64,000 nt of DNA. Origin: Methylophaga sp. (GTDB lineage Bacteria > Pseudomonadota > Gammaproteobacteria > Nitrosococcales > Methylophagaceae). The notes under the pieces are model-generated. The model made no database searches, was not told the origin of the DNA, and worked only from the letters and a program-made list of their open reading frames with translations. The translations under genes were made by a program, and so were the position numbers. Each line of letters opens with the position of its first letter. Position 1 is the stretch's first letter. The stretch is from positions 186,001 to 250,000 of the forward strand of contig NZ_VENF01000004.1 in the NCBI RefSeq assembly GCF_009711715.1, given 5' to 3'. Below are positions 21,248 to 30,266 of the stretch, piece by piece.

Positions 21248-23528
21248 ATGCGCTCTCGACTTTTTCACTGAAGTCACAATCCTTCTGCGGACAGACTTTC
21301 TCGGTACCCCGGCTCTTGGTGGTTTTCAGCGTCAGAATCGGCCAGTCACATTTCGGGCAGGGCTCTTTCAGCGGTTCATTCCACAAGGCGTAATCACAGT
21401 CCGGATATTCCGAGCAGGAATAAAACACCTTGCCCCGGCGTGATTTGCGGGTCAGGATTTCGCCCTTCTCACACTGCGGACATTTCACCCCGGTATTCTT
21501 GGGTTGTTCCAGCGACTCAATATGTTTGCATTTGGGGTAACTGGAGCAACCGATAAACTTGCCGTATTTGCCGGTACGAATCCACAGATCGGAATCACAC
21601 TTGGGACATTGACGGCCTTCCACCACTTCCGGCTCATTACTGGTTTCTTCACCATCGATATTGCGGGTGTAATCGCATTCCGGATAACCGGTGCAGCCGA
21701 TAAAGCGGCCGCTGCGTCCGAGCCGGCTGGACAGTTTTTTACCGCATTTAGGACAGTCTTCATCCAGTACTTCCTGGGTGACATCACTGCGCTGAACTTC
21801 TTTATCCTTGGTCTCCACCTGCTCTTTGAACGGCGCCCAGAACTTGGTCAGAAGCGGAATCCATTCTTCTTCACCTCGCGCGACCGCATCGAGTTCATCT
21901 TCCAGTTCAGCAGTGAAGTTGTAATCCACATACTTGGTGAAATGCTGAACCAGAAACTTACCCACTACGCGGCCGACATCGGTCGGGTGGAAACGTTTGT
22001 TCACCAGCTCGACATACTCGCGCTGCAACAAGGTCGAAATGATACTGGCATACGTCGAGGGCCGGCCGATATCGTGTTCTTCCAGTGCCCGTACCAGACT
22101 GGCTTCACTGAAGCGCGGTGGTGGCTCGGTAAAGTGCTGCTCGGGACGGATTGCTTTCAACGTTACCACTTCGCCCACTTCCATCGGCGGCAGCAGGTTT
22201 TCATCTTTATCGGTTTTAGCGGTATCGTCTTTGCCTTCCAGGTAAACACTCATAAAGCCCGGATTAACGACGGTAGAGCCGTTGGCACGGAAGGTATTGC
22301 CCTTGCCACAGCCCAGGTCCACAGCGACGGTATTGAGAGTCGCATGTACCATCTGACAGGCCATCGTGCGCTGCCAGATCAGCGTGTAGAGTTTGAGCTG
22401 ATCGGCTGACAGGTAGGCTTTCATCTCCTCCGGTGTCCGCAGTACCGAAGTGGGTCGAATCGCCTCATGCGCTTCCTGGGCATTTTTGGATTTGGTTTTG
22501 TATTCCTGCGGTTTGCCCGGCACCATTTTTTTGCCGTACTTCTCAGCGATGAAGTCACGGATTTCATTGATGGCTTCATTGGCCAGCGAGACCGAGTCGG
22601 TACGCATGTAGGTAATCAGACCGACCGCGCCGTCACCGGTATCCACGCCCTCGTAGAGCTGCTGCGCCAGACTCATGGTACGCTGGGCACCGAAGCCCAG
22701 TTTGCGCGAGGCTTCCTGCTGCAGCGTGGAGGTAGTAAAGGGGGCAGCCGGGTTACGGCGACGCTGTTTCTTTTCAACATTGGTGACCAGCAGCTTACCT
22801 TCGGCCGCCTTGTTCAGTTTGGCTACGACATCGCTGGACTGCTTTTCATTGTCGATGCTGAACTGGCTCAGCTTATCGCCTTCGAAGTAGGTCAATTTGG
22901 CCTGGAAAGCCTTGTCATCCGCTGCCGCATCGGCTTCGATAGTCCAGTATTCTCTGGGCGTAAAGGCTTCGATCTCCAGCTCACGCTCGACGATCATACG
23001 TAAAGCCGGGCTTTGCACCCGCCCCGCAGACAGACCGCGGCGGACTTTTTTCCAAAGCAACGGCGACAGAGTGAAACCGACCAGGTAATCCAGCGCCCGT
23101 CTTGCCTGTTGGGCATTGACCAGATCCATCGACAATTCCCGCGGATGGGCGACCGCGTCATTCACTGCCTGCTTGGTGATTTCATGGAAGACAACACGAT
23201 GCGTTTCTTTATCTTTCAGCGCGCCTCGCTTTTTCAGCAGCTCGTAAAGGTGCCAGGAAATGGCTTCCCCCTCGCGATCCGGATCCGTCGCGAGATAGAG
23301 CGCATCGGCTTTTTTCATCGCTTTGGCAATCGCATCGACATGCTTGCTGTTACGGTCAATAACCTGGTATTTCATGGCAAAGTTATTCGCCGGGTCGACC
23401 GCTCCCTCTTTAGGTAACAGATCGCGGACATGGCCATAAGAAGCCAGCACCTCGACATCTTTACCCAAATATTTTTTGATGGTCTTCGCCTTGGCCGGCG
23501 ATTCGACGATAACTAATTTTTTTCCCAT
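21246..23528 (-). CDS. topA: DNA topoisomerase I
   Basis: Type IA topoisomerase of 760 residues that relaxes negative supercoils. The Toprim domain starts MGKKLVIVESPAKAKTIKKYLG and continues to ATDPDREGEAISWHL. The nucleophilic tyrosine is in GLITYMRTDSVSLA. The C-terminus carries four cysteine-rich zinc-ribbon repeats, each starting CPKC or CPQC, near residues 590-760. I use the ATG at 23528; a GTG six bases upstream is in frame. It is separated from smg by a terminator and heads its own unit. Confidence 0.97.
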   Translation of the reverse strand: MGKKLVIVESPAKAKTIKKYLGKDVEVLASYGHVRDLLPKEGAVDPANNFAMKYQVIDRNSKHVDAIAKAMKKADALYLATDPDREGEAISWHLYELLKKRGALKDKETHRVVFHEITKQAVNDAVAHPRELSMDLVNAQQARRALDYLVGFTLSPLLWKKVRRGLSAGRVQSPALRMIVERELEIEAFTPREYWTIEADAAADDKAFQAKLTYFEGDKLSQFSIDNEKQSSDVVAKLNKAAEGKLLVTNVEKKQRRRNPAAPFTTSTLQQEASRKLGFGAQRTMSLAQQLYEGVDTGDGAVGLITYMRTDSVSLANEAINEIRDFIAEKYGKKMVPGKPQEYKTKSKNAQEAHEAIRPTSVLRTPEEMKAYLSADQLKLYTLIWQRTMACQMVHATLNTVAVDLGCGKGNTFRANGSTVVNPGFMSVYLEGKDDTAKTDKDENLLPPMEVGEVVTLKAIRPEQHFTEPPPRFSEASLVRALEEHDIGRPSTYASIISTLLQREYVELVNKRFHPTDVGRVVGKFLVQHFTKYVDYNFTAELEDELDAVARGEEEWIPLLTKFWAPFKEQVETKDKEVQRSDVTQEVLDEDCPKCGKKLSSRLGRSGRFIGCTGYPECDYTRNIDGEETSNEPEVVEGRQCPKCDSDLWIRTGKYGKFIGCSSYPKCKHIESLEQPKNTGVKCPQCEKGEILTRKSRRGKVFYSCSEYPDCDYALWNEPLKEPCPKCDWPILTLKTTKSRGTEKVCPQKDCDFSEKVESA

Positions 23529-23586
23529 ATTCACCCGTGCTCTTGCAAGCTTAGATTCCTGTCTCTGCGCTGCTGGCTGTTTTCAT

Positions 23587-23647
23587 CAGACCCGTAGGGT
23601 CTGCCTGCAGAAGCAGCACATAAAACAAAGCCCGCTAGTTCGCGGGC
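23587..23647 (-). terminator. Terminator of the LysM-dprA-smg unit, with an adjacent hairpin
   Basis: Reading the minus strand, GCCCGC (23647-23642) pairs with GCGGGC (23635-23630), then TTTGTTTT follows (23629-23622), a good intrinsic terminator after smg. A second hairpin, CAGACCC-GTA-GGGTCTG (23587-23603), lies further on, between the terminator and topA. Confidence 0.7.
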
Positions 23648-23677
23648 AGAGTAATGATTCATTTTTTCGGCGCCGTT

Positions 23678-24145
23678 TTAATGGATAACCGCCTCCATGT
23701 CCTCAAACACCAGATCTTCCATCCAGGCAAAAGCCACTTCTCTGCCCGGCTGATAGAACAGTACCATCAGCACCACCCATTTAAGCTGGTCCAGATCGAT
23801 TTCTTCAGTTTCCAGTGCCATGACCTGCTCAATGACCACTTCGCGGGTTTCGACATCCAGCACGCCGACCTGTTCCAGAAACAGCAGATAACCGCGGCAT
23901 TCAACGTCCAGGCGCTCAACTTCATTATCATTGAAAACGCGCATGCTGGCATCACGATTGAGCGGCCGTTCGGCAACAACGGTCATGTTTTCCAGCCATT
24001 CCAGGGCTTTGTGGATTTCCAGTTCCTGGAAGCCGACGCGTTCGAGTTCCAGTTCCAGGGTGTCTTTGTCGGGTTTTTGGCTCTCTTCAGTGTCGATGTA
24101 GTTCTCAAACAAATACAGCAACACATCAATGATATTTTCTTTCAT
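23678..24145 (-). CDS. smg: Smg protein (DUF494)
   Basis: Conserved 155-residue acidic cytosolic protein, starting MKENIIDVLLYLFENYIDTE and ending FAWMEDLVFEDMEAVIH. The E. coli homologue lies beside dprA in the same way, and its function is unresolved. No catalytic motif is visible. It follows dprA by 31 bp on the same strand. Confidence 0.93.
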   Translation of the reverse strand: MKENIIDVLLYLFENYIDTEESQKPDKDTLELELERVGFQELEIHKALEWLENMTVVAERPLNRDASMRVFNDNEVERLDVECRGYLLFLEQVGVLDVETREVVIEQVMALETEEIDLDQLKWVVLMVLFYQPGREVAFAWMEDLVFEDMEAVIH

Positions 24146-24176
24146 TCGATTCTCTATTGAAGGAGGGACTGGTTTT

Positions 24177-25283
24177 TTACAAACCCGTTCGTACGTATCG
24201 TCCGCCCGGCAATGACGCCACCTCGCCTTCTAACTCCAGTAATAACAGCATGGATGAAACCGCATCGGCCGTCAATCCGCTGTTTTCTATCAGCTTGTCT
24301 ATGGGAATGGGGTCAAATCCCAGATGTTCAAATAAAATCCGGTAATCCCCGTCTTTTTCATGTGAAGAGGATCCAGCCTCTTCAATTTCTGCTTCCGGTA
24401 TATTCACCCCGGCCAGTGCGCCCAATTCTTCCAGAATATCATCGGCCGTTTCCACCAGCTTGGCCCCTTCTCTGATCAACTGATGACAGCCGCGAGACAG
24501 CGGGTTGTGAATCGAGCCCGGAATGGCAAACACCTCCCTCGCCTGCTCCATCGCCATTCTGGCAGTAATCAAAGAGCCGCTTTTGAGGGCGGCTTCCACA
24601 ATCAGGGTGCCCAATGACAGGCCACTGATGATTCGATTACGGCGAGGAAACAGCTCCGGTCTGGGAGAAGTGCCGAGCGGAAGTTCGGACACCATCGCCC
24701 CCTGCTCAACGATCTGATGTGCCAGATCGCGGTGCTGGGCCGGATACACCCGATCCAGTCCGGTCGCTACCACCGCCAGCGTTTTGCCGCCGGCAGCCAG
24801 TGCACCTTTATGTGCCGCCCCATCAATGCCGGCTGCCAGACCGGAAGCGATTGTTAGACCACCAGTGGCCAGATAACGGGCAAAATCATAAGCTGTATTG
24901 CGACCTGACGGTGACGGGCTGCGGCTGCCAACTATGGCAAGTTGCCACTGGCTCAGCAAGGAGGCATCTCCCTGTACATAAAGCAGCATGGGCGGGTCGG
25001 AAATTTCCCTGAGCAGGGGAGGATAACGGGCATCATCATAGGTGATCAAATGACGATTATCCTGATCCAGCCAGGCCATATCGGCTTCAACCTGTTGCCA
25101 GTCCGGCTTGCGGATACCGTCCATTACCTTTTCACTCACGCCAGTGAGCTGCTTAGGCTGACGGAGAATCTCCGCGGGACTGCCGTATTGTTCAAGCAGC
25201 CTGGTAAAAGTGACTGGACCCAGGCCCGGTACGCGCTGCAGGGCAATCCAACAAGCGAGCGCGTCTTGCTTGTTGGTGCTCAT
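24177..25283 (-). CDS. dprA: DNA-processing protein DprA
   Basis: Single-strand DNA-binding protein that loads RecA during natural transformation, 368 residues. It has a SAM-like N-terminal helical domain (PGLGPVTFTRLLEQYGS), then the extended Rossmann fold with AIVGSRSPSPSGRNTAYDF, SGLAAGIDGAAHKGAL and PRRNRIISGLS. A winged-helix-like C-terminal domain (residues 300-368) is present. Its presence is compatible with competence but is not proof, since most bacteria have it. It starts 12 bp after the LysM gene, an order also known in Pseudomonas. Confidence 0.96.
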   Translation of the reverse strand: MSTNKQDALACWIALQRVPGLGPVTFTRLLEQYGSPAEILRQPKQLTGVSEKVMDGIRKPDWQQVEADMAWLDQDNRHLITYDDARYPPLLREISDPPMLLYVQGDASLLSQWQLAIVGSRSPSPSGRNTAYDFARYLATGGLTIASGLAAGIDGAAHKGALAAGGKTLAVVATGLDRVYPAQHRDLAHQIVEQGAMVSELPLGTSPRPELFPRRNRIISGLSLGTLIVEAALKSGSLITARMAMEQAREVFAIPGSIHNPLSRGCHQLIREGAKLVETADDILEELGALAGVNIPEAEIEEAGSSSHEKDGDYRILFEHLGFDPIPIDKLIENSGLTADAVSSMLLLLELEGEVASLPGGRYVRTGL

Positions 25284-25295
25284 CCCTTCAACACC

Positions 25296-26327
25296 TCAGG
25301 GTGCGCTTTTGACCCTATCGAGCAGGTGGATAGCGCGGGTCGCTTTCATCACAATGGCGTAGCTGACCTTTTCGTAAGTCTTGAACACCATGGCTTCACC
25401 GGCATGTTCGTCCGGCAGCGTCACCATGTCCTGCGGTTGTTCCGTCACCTGATCACGGATAGTTTCACCAGCCTGGAATACTGACAGCACATGACCGGTC
25501 TCCAATCCATCACGCGCGCCCAGGTTGATGACCACGATCTGATACTGCCCCACCTGCGACACCCCGTCGAATACAGAAATGATACGGCCATTCATGGCCT
25601 CAGCCGGTGAGCGGGGAATAAAGTTGAGGTCATAATCATCCTCTTCCACTTCCAGCAGGCGGTCACCGATCTGAACTTCACGGTTTGTATAAGTGAGATC
25701 AACCTTGGCCGGATCGCCCGGCGTCACCACCGTGGCATCACCGGTATAAATCGCTTCATAGCCGAGGATTTCATCGGTCTCCGGATCGGTATAGACCTTG
25801 CCACCACGGAAAATGCTGTATTCATTGATATCATCATTGCTTACGCCACGGGCATAGACATAATCCCCGGAGCCGGAAATCAAACGCTCATCGGCGCTGG
25901 CTACCACGTAAGGCGCATTATCCAGCACCTCAGCACCAACGACCTTGGGTTTGGTCAGGAATGGACCAATGGCTGACAGCGGTATAGTCGGAATCGGTTT
26001 ATCCAGCAGGCTTTCGCGCACTTGCGGCGATAGTTTGACGGTGCGTTGGCCGCGATTGATTTCCAGCATGGGCCGGCCATCACGCCAGACCAGAGAGAGT
26101 TCATCACCGGGATAAATCAGATGCGGGTTATCAATTTGCGGATTGACGTACCAGATATCCGGCCAGTGCCAGGGGTATTTGAGGAACATGCCGGAAATGT
26201 CCCACAGCGTATCGCCTTTTTTAACAACATAGCGTTGTGGGTGGTCAGGGTTGAGTTCGACATCGTTTGCTATCAGCGGCAGGCTTAACAGTACAAAAAA
26301 CAGGCTTAAGACAATGCGTCGTATCAT
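25296..26327 (-). CDS. Secreted LysM-domain protein
   Basis: Exported protein of 343 residues. The signal peptide is MIRRIVLSLFFVLLSLPLIA with likely cleavage before NDVEL. One LysM peptidoglycan-binding domain follows at 32-76 (YVVKKGDTLWDISGMFLKYP). The rest, about 250 residues, has no recognised catalytic motif. Homologues regularly lie next to dprA and divergent from def-fmt, as here. A role in envelope biogenesis is likely but unproven. Confidence 0.9.
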   Translation of the reverse strand: MIRRIVLSLFFVLLSLPLIANDVELNPDHPQRYVVKKGDTLWDISGMFLKYPWHWPDIWYVNPQIDNPHLIYPGDELSLVWRDGRPMLEINRGQRTVKLSPQVRESLLDKPIPTIPLSAIGPFLTKPKVVGAEVLDNAPYVVASADERLISGSGDYVYARGVSNDDINEYSIFRGGKVYTDPETDEILGYEAIYTGDATVVTPGDPAKVDLTYTNREVQIGDRLLEVEEDDYDLNFIPRSPAEAMNGRIISVFDGVSQVGQYQIVVINLGARDGLETGHVLSVFQAGETIRDQVTEQPQDMVTLPDEHAGEAMVFKTYEKVSYAIVMKATRAIHLLDRVKSAP

Positions 26328-26466
26328 CGAGCTATCCTCATGGCATGAACGTTACCCTGATCCATTATTTGAGTAACAACAGCCATAGTGTGTTATAAGC
26401 TTAGTCAGTAATCAAGCAATTAGGCAACTTTAGGCCATTTCCCGCGGTCATTCAGAGGAATTCGTT

Positions 26467-26826
26467 ATGGCTGCGCCCCGATCACGGTTTTCAACCACGG
26501 AGTCAATGATGAAAGCGTTATCCTTAACTTTGCTGGGCTTTACTACCCTCTTTTCCGCCTCGACCCTTCTGGCACAGGGCGATCCGCAGGCAGGTAAAGC
26601 CAAATCCGCCGTCTGCGCCAGTTGTCACGGTGCCGATGGTATTGCTCTGATGCCGATCTACCCGAACCTGGCCGGCCAGAACGAAGAATATCTGGTGTCA
26701 GCGCTCAAAGCCTATCGCAGCAAGGAACGCCAGGGCGGAAACGCCGCGTTGATGCATGCCATGGCAGCAAATCTGTCGGATGAAGATATTGCCAATCTGG
26801 CCGCCTATTACGCCAGTCTCAAATAA
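26467..26826 (+). CDS. Class I c-type cytochrome (c553-like)
   Basis: Periplasmic monohaem cytochrome, 119 residues from the ATG at 26467, which has AGAGGA seven bases upstream. A second start pair at 26506/26509 gives a more standard signal peptide ([23 protein letters not shown]). The haem site is CASCH, Cys50 to His54 in the longer form. An axial Met is available in [13 protein letters not shown] or LMHAMAANL. The C-terminal helix [16 protein letters not shown] is typical of class I. It is monocistronic, with its own terminator, and the electron partners are unknown. Confidence 0.9.
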   Translation: MAAPRSRFSTTESMMKALSLTLLGFTTLFSASTLLAQGDPQAGKAKSAVCASCHGADGIALMPIYPNLAGQNEEYLVSALKAYRSKERQGGNAALMHAMAANLSDEDIANLAAYYASLK

Positions 26827-26853
26827 ACGGTCTTCTGACTTGTTTGCATTAAT

Positions 26854-26875
26854 GGCGGCCTCGGCCGCCTTTTTG
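26854..26875 (+). terminator. Intrinsic terminator after the cytochrome c gene
   Basis: GGCGGC (26854-26859) and GCCGCC (26864-26869) close a CTCG tetraloop; the stem is followed by TTTTTG. Confidence 0.85.
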
Positions 26876-26966
26876 TTGGGACTTTATTTTCCAAGACGCT
26901 GCCACCAGATTAAAATAGAGAGATTGAAACAAGGTTCTGATTATCGGAACAGAAACAGGTACCAAC

Positions 26967-27470
26967 ATGGCTATTTTGAATATTTTGCATTATCCCGATC
27001 CGCGCCTGCGTAACCAGGCAGCACCGATTGAAGCGGTGACCGATGAGATTCGTCAGCTCGCCGATGACATGCTGGAAACCATGTACGAGGCCCCTGGTAT
27101 CGGGCTGGCCGCGATCCAGGTCAATGTGCAGAAGCGTCTGATTGTGATCGATATTTCCGAGGACAAAAGCGATCCCCTGATTCTGATCAATCCGGAAGTG
27201 ATTGATGCTGAAGGTGAGAGGGAATTCGAGGAAGGCTGTCTGTCGGTACCGGAAGCTTACGAGGCCGTGACCCGTGCTGACAGAATCAAAGTCAAAGCGC
27301 TTAACCGTGACGGCGACCAAATGGAGTTCGATGCGGACGGCCTGCTTGCCACCTGTATACAGCACGAAATCGACCACCTTGACGGCAAACTGTTTGTCGA
27401 CTATCTCAGTAACCTGAAACGTCAGCGCATCAGGAAAAAACTGGAAAAGCACCAAAAGCAAAAACTATAA
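26967..27470 (+). CDS. def: Peptide deformylase
   Basis: Metalloenzyme of 167 residues that removes the formyl group from nascent N-terminal methionine. All three family motifs are intact: [17 protein letters not shown] (metal Cys) and QHEIDHLDG (two metal His and the catalytic Glu). It opens the def-fmt-rsmB run, with 16 bp to fmt. It lies divergent from the dprA-LysM unit, a widely conserved neighbourhood. Confidence 0.98.
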   Translation: MAILNILHYPDPRLRNQAAPIEAVTDEIRQLADDMLETMYEAPGIGLAAIQVNVQKRLIVIDISEDKSDPLILINPEVIDAEGEREFEEGCLSVPEAYEAVTRADRIKVKALNRDGDQMEFDADGLLATCIQHEIDHLDGKLFVDYLSNLKRQRIRKKLEKHQKQKL

Positions 27471-27486
27471 GGACAAACTACCCCTA

Positions 27487-28416
27487 ATGCGGATTATTTT
27501 TGCCGGTACGCCGGATTTTGCTGCTGAAAGTTTGAAAGCATTATTGAACAGCGAGCATGAGATCTGTGCCGTTTACACCCAGCCGGATCGTCCAGCTGGT
27601 CGCGGTCGTAAGCTGACGCCCAGCCCGGTTAAACAGCTTGCCATGGAGCACGCTATCCCGGTCGAGCAGCCGCTTAGTTTCAAAACACAAGACAGCCTGC
27701 AAACCCTCGCCGCTTATCAGCCAGACCTGATGGTTGTGGTCGCCTATGGCCTGCTGCTGCCGCAGTCGGTGCTCGATACACCGCGTCTTGCCTGCATCAA
27801 TGTTCATGCTTCATTGCTGCCACGTTGGCGGGGTGCAGCACCTATACAGCGTGCCATTCTGGCCGGCGACACCGAAACCGGTGTCGGCATTATGAAAATG
27901 GAAGCCGGTTTGGATACCGGGCCGGTGCTGCTCGAGGCCCGCTGCCCTATCAACGAATCTGATACCGCCCAGGACTTACATGACCGGCTGGCAGCACTGG
28001 GGGCTGAGACGCTGTTGCAAAGTCTGGACGATATTGAAACCAGACTTAAAGAGGCCAAACCGCAGGATGACAGCCAGTCTACCTACGCCAGAAAGCTCGA
28101 TAAGCAAGAAGCCCGGATCGACTGGCAGCAACCCGCCCAGCAGATTTTGCGTCAGATCCATGCCTTCAATCCCTGGCCGGTAGCGCAGACCCAATGGCAG
28201 GGTGAAACCATGCGGATCTGGCTGGCAACGCTGGGTGACAGAACACGGAACGGTCAGCCCGGTGAGATCATTGCTGTCGGTAAACAGGGGCTTGATGTGC
28301 AGACCGGTGACGGTGTTTTACGAATTAAGGAATTACAGATGCCGGGAAAACGTGCCATGTCGGTACAGGATTTCCTGAACGCGAATTCAATCGCAGCAGG
28401 AGAAATCCTTGGCTAA
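27487..28416 (+). CDS. fmt: Methionyl-tRNA formyltransferase
   Basis: Enzyme of 309 residues that formylates initiator Met-tRNA with 10-formyl-tetrahydrofolate. The N-terminal domain shows MRIIFAGTPDFAAESL, the folate-binding and catalytic stretch NVHASLLPRWRGAAPIQRAI with catalytic Asn and His, and MEAGLDTGPVL. The C-terminal OB-fold domain binds tRNA. It partners def immediately upstream. Its last eight bases overlap rsmB. Confidence 0.98.
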   Translation: MRIIFAGTPDFAAESLKALLNSEHEICAVYTQPDRPAGRGRKLTPSPVKQLAMEHAIPVEQPLSFKTQDSLQTLAAYQPDLMVVVAYGLLLPQSVLDTPRLACINVHASLLPRWRGAAPIQRAILAGDTETGVGIMKMEAGLDTGPVLLEARCPINESDTAQDLHDRLAALGAETLLQSLDDIETRLKEAKPQDDSQSTYARKLDKQEARIDWQQPAQQILRQIHAFNPWPVAQTQWQGETMRIWLATLGDRTRNGQPGEIIAVGKQGLDVQTGDGVLRIKELQMPGKRAMSVQDFLNANSIAAGEILG

Positions 28417-29710
28417 GGCCTCCGCCCGCAGTGTTGCCGCCCGCATCCTGACTGCCGTCATGTCAGAGCAGCGCTCACTGACAGCAGTCCTCGCTGAACA
28501 AATCAAGCAGGTTGATGAACGCGATCGTGGCTTTTGTCAGCAACTCTGCTATGGCGTTTTACGCTGGCAGCCGCGACTAACGCTGATCGCAGACAAGCTG
28601 CTAAAAAAACCGCTTAAGCATAAAGATGCCGATATTCGCGCCTTGTTGCTGATCGGTCTGTATCAATTGCGTGAGTTACAGACACCGCCGCATGCCGCCA
28701 TTTCTGAAACCGTCAACGCGGCTAAACAGCTGGGCAAACAATGGGCAGGCGGGCTGCTGAATGCTTGCCTGCGTAACTACCAGCGTCAGCAAACAGAGAT
28801 TGACACTGCGCTTGAACAAAACGAACAAGCCGTCCATGCCCACCCTGAATGGCTACTGAAACGTTATCAGCAGGACTGGCCCGAACACTGGCAACAGATT
28901 TGTGAAGCCAATAATCAGCAGCCGCCGATGATGCTGCGGGTCAACCGCCAGCAGAGCGATCGTGAGCGTTACCTGCAGTTACTCGCCGAACAGGGCATTG
29001 CAGCACAGGCACTGGAGGCCGGTAATGCAGCCATTCTGCTGTCCAGCCCCTGCGATGTTCATAACTTGCCCGGATTCTTTGACGGCAGTGCCTCGGTACA
29101 GGACGGTGCCGCCCAGATGGTAGCGGATTTGCTGGCAATACAGCCAGGTCAGCGCATTCTCGATGCCTGTGCTGCCCCCGGCGGCAAAACCGGTCATATT
29201 CTCGAACAGGCACCGGATAACTACTTGATGGCGCTGGATATTTCCGACAAACGGCTGGAATCCATCGCCGAGAATTTGTCACGGCTGAACTTCTCCGCCT
29301 CGCTGGCTGCCGCCGATGCCGCTGATACCGGGCTCTGGTGGGATGGTGAAGCTTTTGATCGAATCCTGATTGACGCCCCCTGCACCGGTAGCGGCGTGAT
29401 TCGACGCCATCCGGATATCAAACTGCTGCGAAGGCCAGAAGATATTGACCAGCTGGCACAGACTCAGCAGCAATTATTGGATAATCTGTGGCCATTGCTG
29501 AAACCGGGCGGTCTGATGGTTTACACTACCTGCTCTGCTTTCAAACAAGAGAACGAGCAGCAAATTGAAGCGTTTCTGCAACGACATCCGGATGGCGCTG
29601 AAGTCAGGCCTGACAAGCCCCCAGCGCAACCACGCCCGTTCGGCTTTCAGCGACTGCCCGGTGACGATGTCATGGACGGCTTTTATTATGCCTGCCTGCA
29701 GCGCCGCTAA
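28409..29710 (+). CDS. rsmB: 16S rRNA (cytosine-967-C5) methyltransferase RsmB
   Basis: SAM-dependent m5C methyltransferase of 433 residues. It has an N-terminal NusB-like RNA-binding domain (SARSVAARILTAVM onward), then the SAM loop DACAAPGGKTGHIL. The two family cysteines are in DAPCTGSGVIRRHP and YTTCSAFKQEN. The start is a TTG at 28409, convincing because AGGAGA lies five bases upstream inside the end of fmt. No ATG nearby would keep the NusB-like domain whole. Confidence 0.96.
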   Translation: MAKASARSVAARILTAVMSEQRSLTAVLAEQIKQVDERDRGFCQQLCYGVLRWQPRLTLIADKLLKKPLKHKDADIRALLLIGLYQLRELQTPPHAAISETVNAAKQLGKQWAGGLLNACLRNYQRQQTEIDTALEQNEQAVHAHPEWLLKRYQQDWPEHWQQICEANNQQPPMMLRVNRQQSDRERYLQLLAEQGIAAQALEAGNAAILLSSPCDVHNLPGFFDGSASVQDGAAQMVADLLAIQPGQRILDACAAPGGKTGHILEQAPDNYLMALDISDKRLESIAENLSRLNFSASLAAADAADTGLWWDGEAFDRILIDAPCTGSGVIRRHPDIKLLRRPEDIDQLAQTQQQLLDNLWPLLKPGGLMVYTTCSAFKQENEQQIEAFLQRHPDGAEVRPDKPPAQPRPFGFQRLPGDDVMDGFYYACLQRR

Positions 29711-30266
29711 ATATTGGCTGCGTCTGGCCGCATTTCTGCTGCTCTGCTTCAGCAGCCTGGCTCATGCCACTATTTTCAGTGTCAATAACCCCCGGGTGAA
29801 TCAGGTTGGCAACGGTTATGTGCTCAGTGCACAGATTGACTACCCGTTGACGCCGCGCGTTATTGAAGCCTTGCACAACGGCGTGCCCATCACCTTTTTT
29901 CAGGAACTGAAGCTGGTTGAAAGCTTCCCGATACTGGGCCGCTTCTGGCAATGGGAAACCACTTTGTGGCAGAGCCGTCTGCATTACGAGCTTCGCTATC
30001 ATGCCCTGTCCGAACAATATGTTCTGAAAGCGCTGGAAACCGATGATCAGCGGAATTTCCCACATCTGGAAGGGGCGCTCAAAGCGCTGGGTAATATTCA
30101 GGATCTGAGTCTGCCGCCTGAATTTACCCAGCAAGCTGACGATCTGTTATTGCTAATCCGAAGCGGTCTGGATTTAGGCGCGCTGCCGACCCCGATGCGG
30201 CCCGGCGCCATGATTTCCAGCAAATGGCAGTTAACCAGCCCCTGGGTCAGAGCGGTATGGCCCTAG
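29688..30266 (+). CDS. DUF4390 exported protein
   Basis: Protein of 192 residues whose family is almost always found between rsmB and ntrY. The ATG at 29688 overlaps the end of rsmB by 23 bases. It gives a hydrophobic export signal (YWLRLAAFLLLCFSSLAHA) with likely cleavage after AHA. The mature part, roughly 160 residues, starts TIFSVNNPRVNQVGNGYVLSAQIDYPL and is probably periplasmic. Its tail overlaps ntrY, so the two are likely co-translated. Possibly it modulates the NtrY sensor; this is inference from context. Confidence 0.85.
   Translation: MPACSAAKYWLRLAAFLLLCFSSLAHATIFSVNNPRVNQVGNGYVLSAQIDYPLTPRVIEALHNGVPITFFQELKLVESFPILGRFWQWETTLWQSRLHYELRYHALSEQYVLKALETDDQRNFPHLEGALKALGNIQDLSLPPEFTQQADDLLLLIRSGLDLGALPTPMRPGAMISSKWQLTSPWVRAVWP

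Noticed and set aside
21504..22409. 301-codon open frame opposite topA, and similar long frames opposite gltB, mnmG and yqgF-pyrB
   Set aside because: They lie antisense to well-supported genes and read as low-complexity shadow sequences without domains; GC-rich codon use in the real gene explains them.
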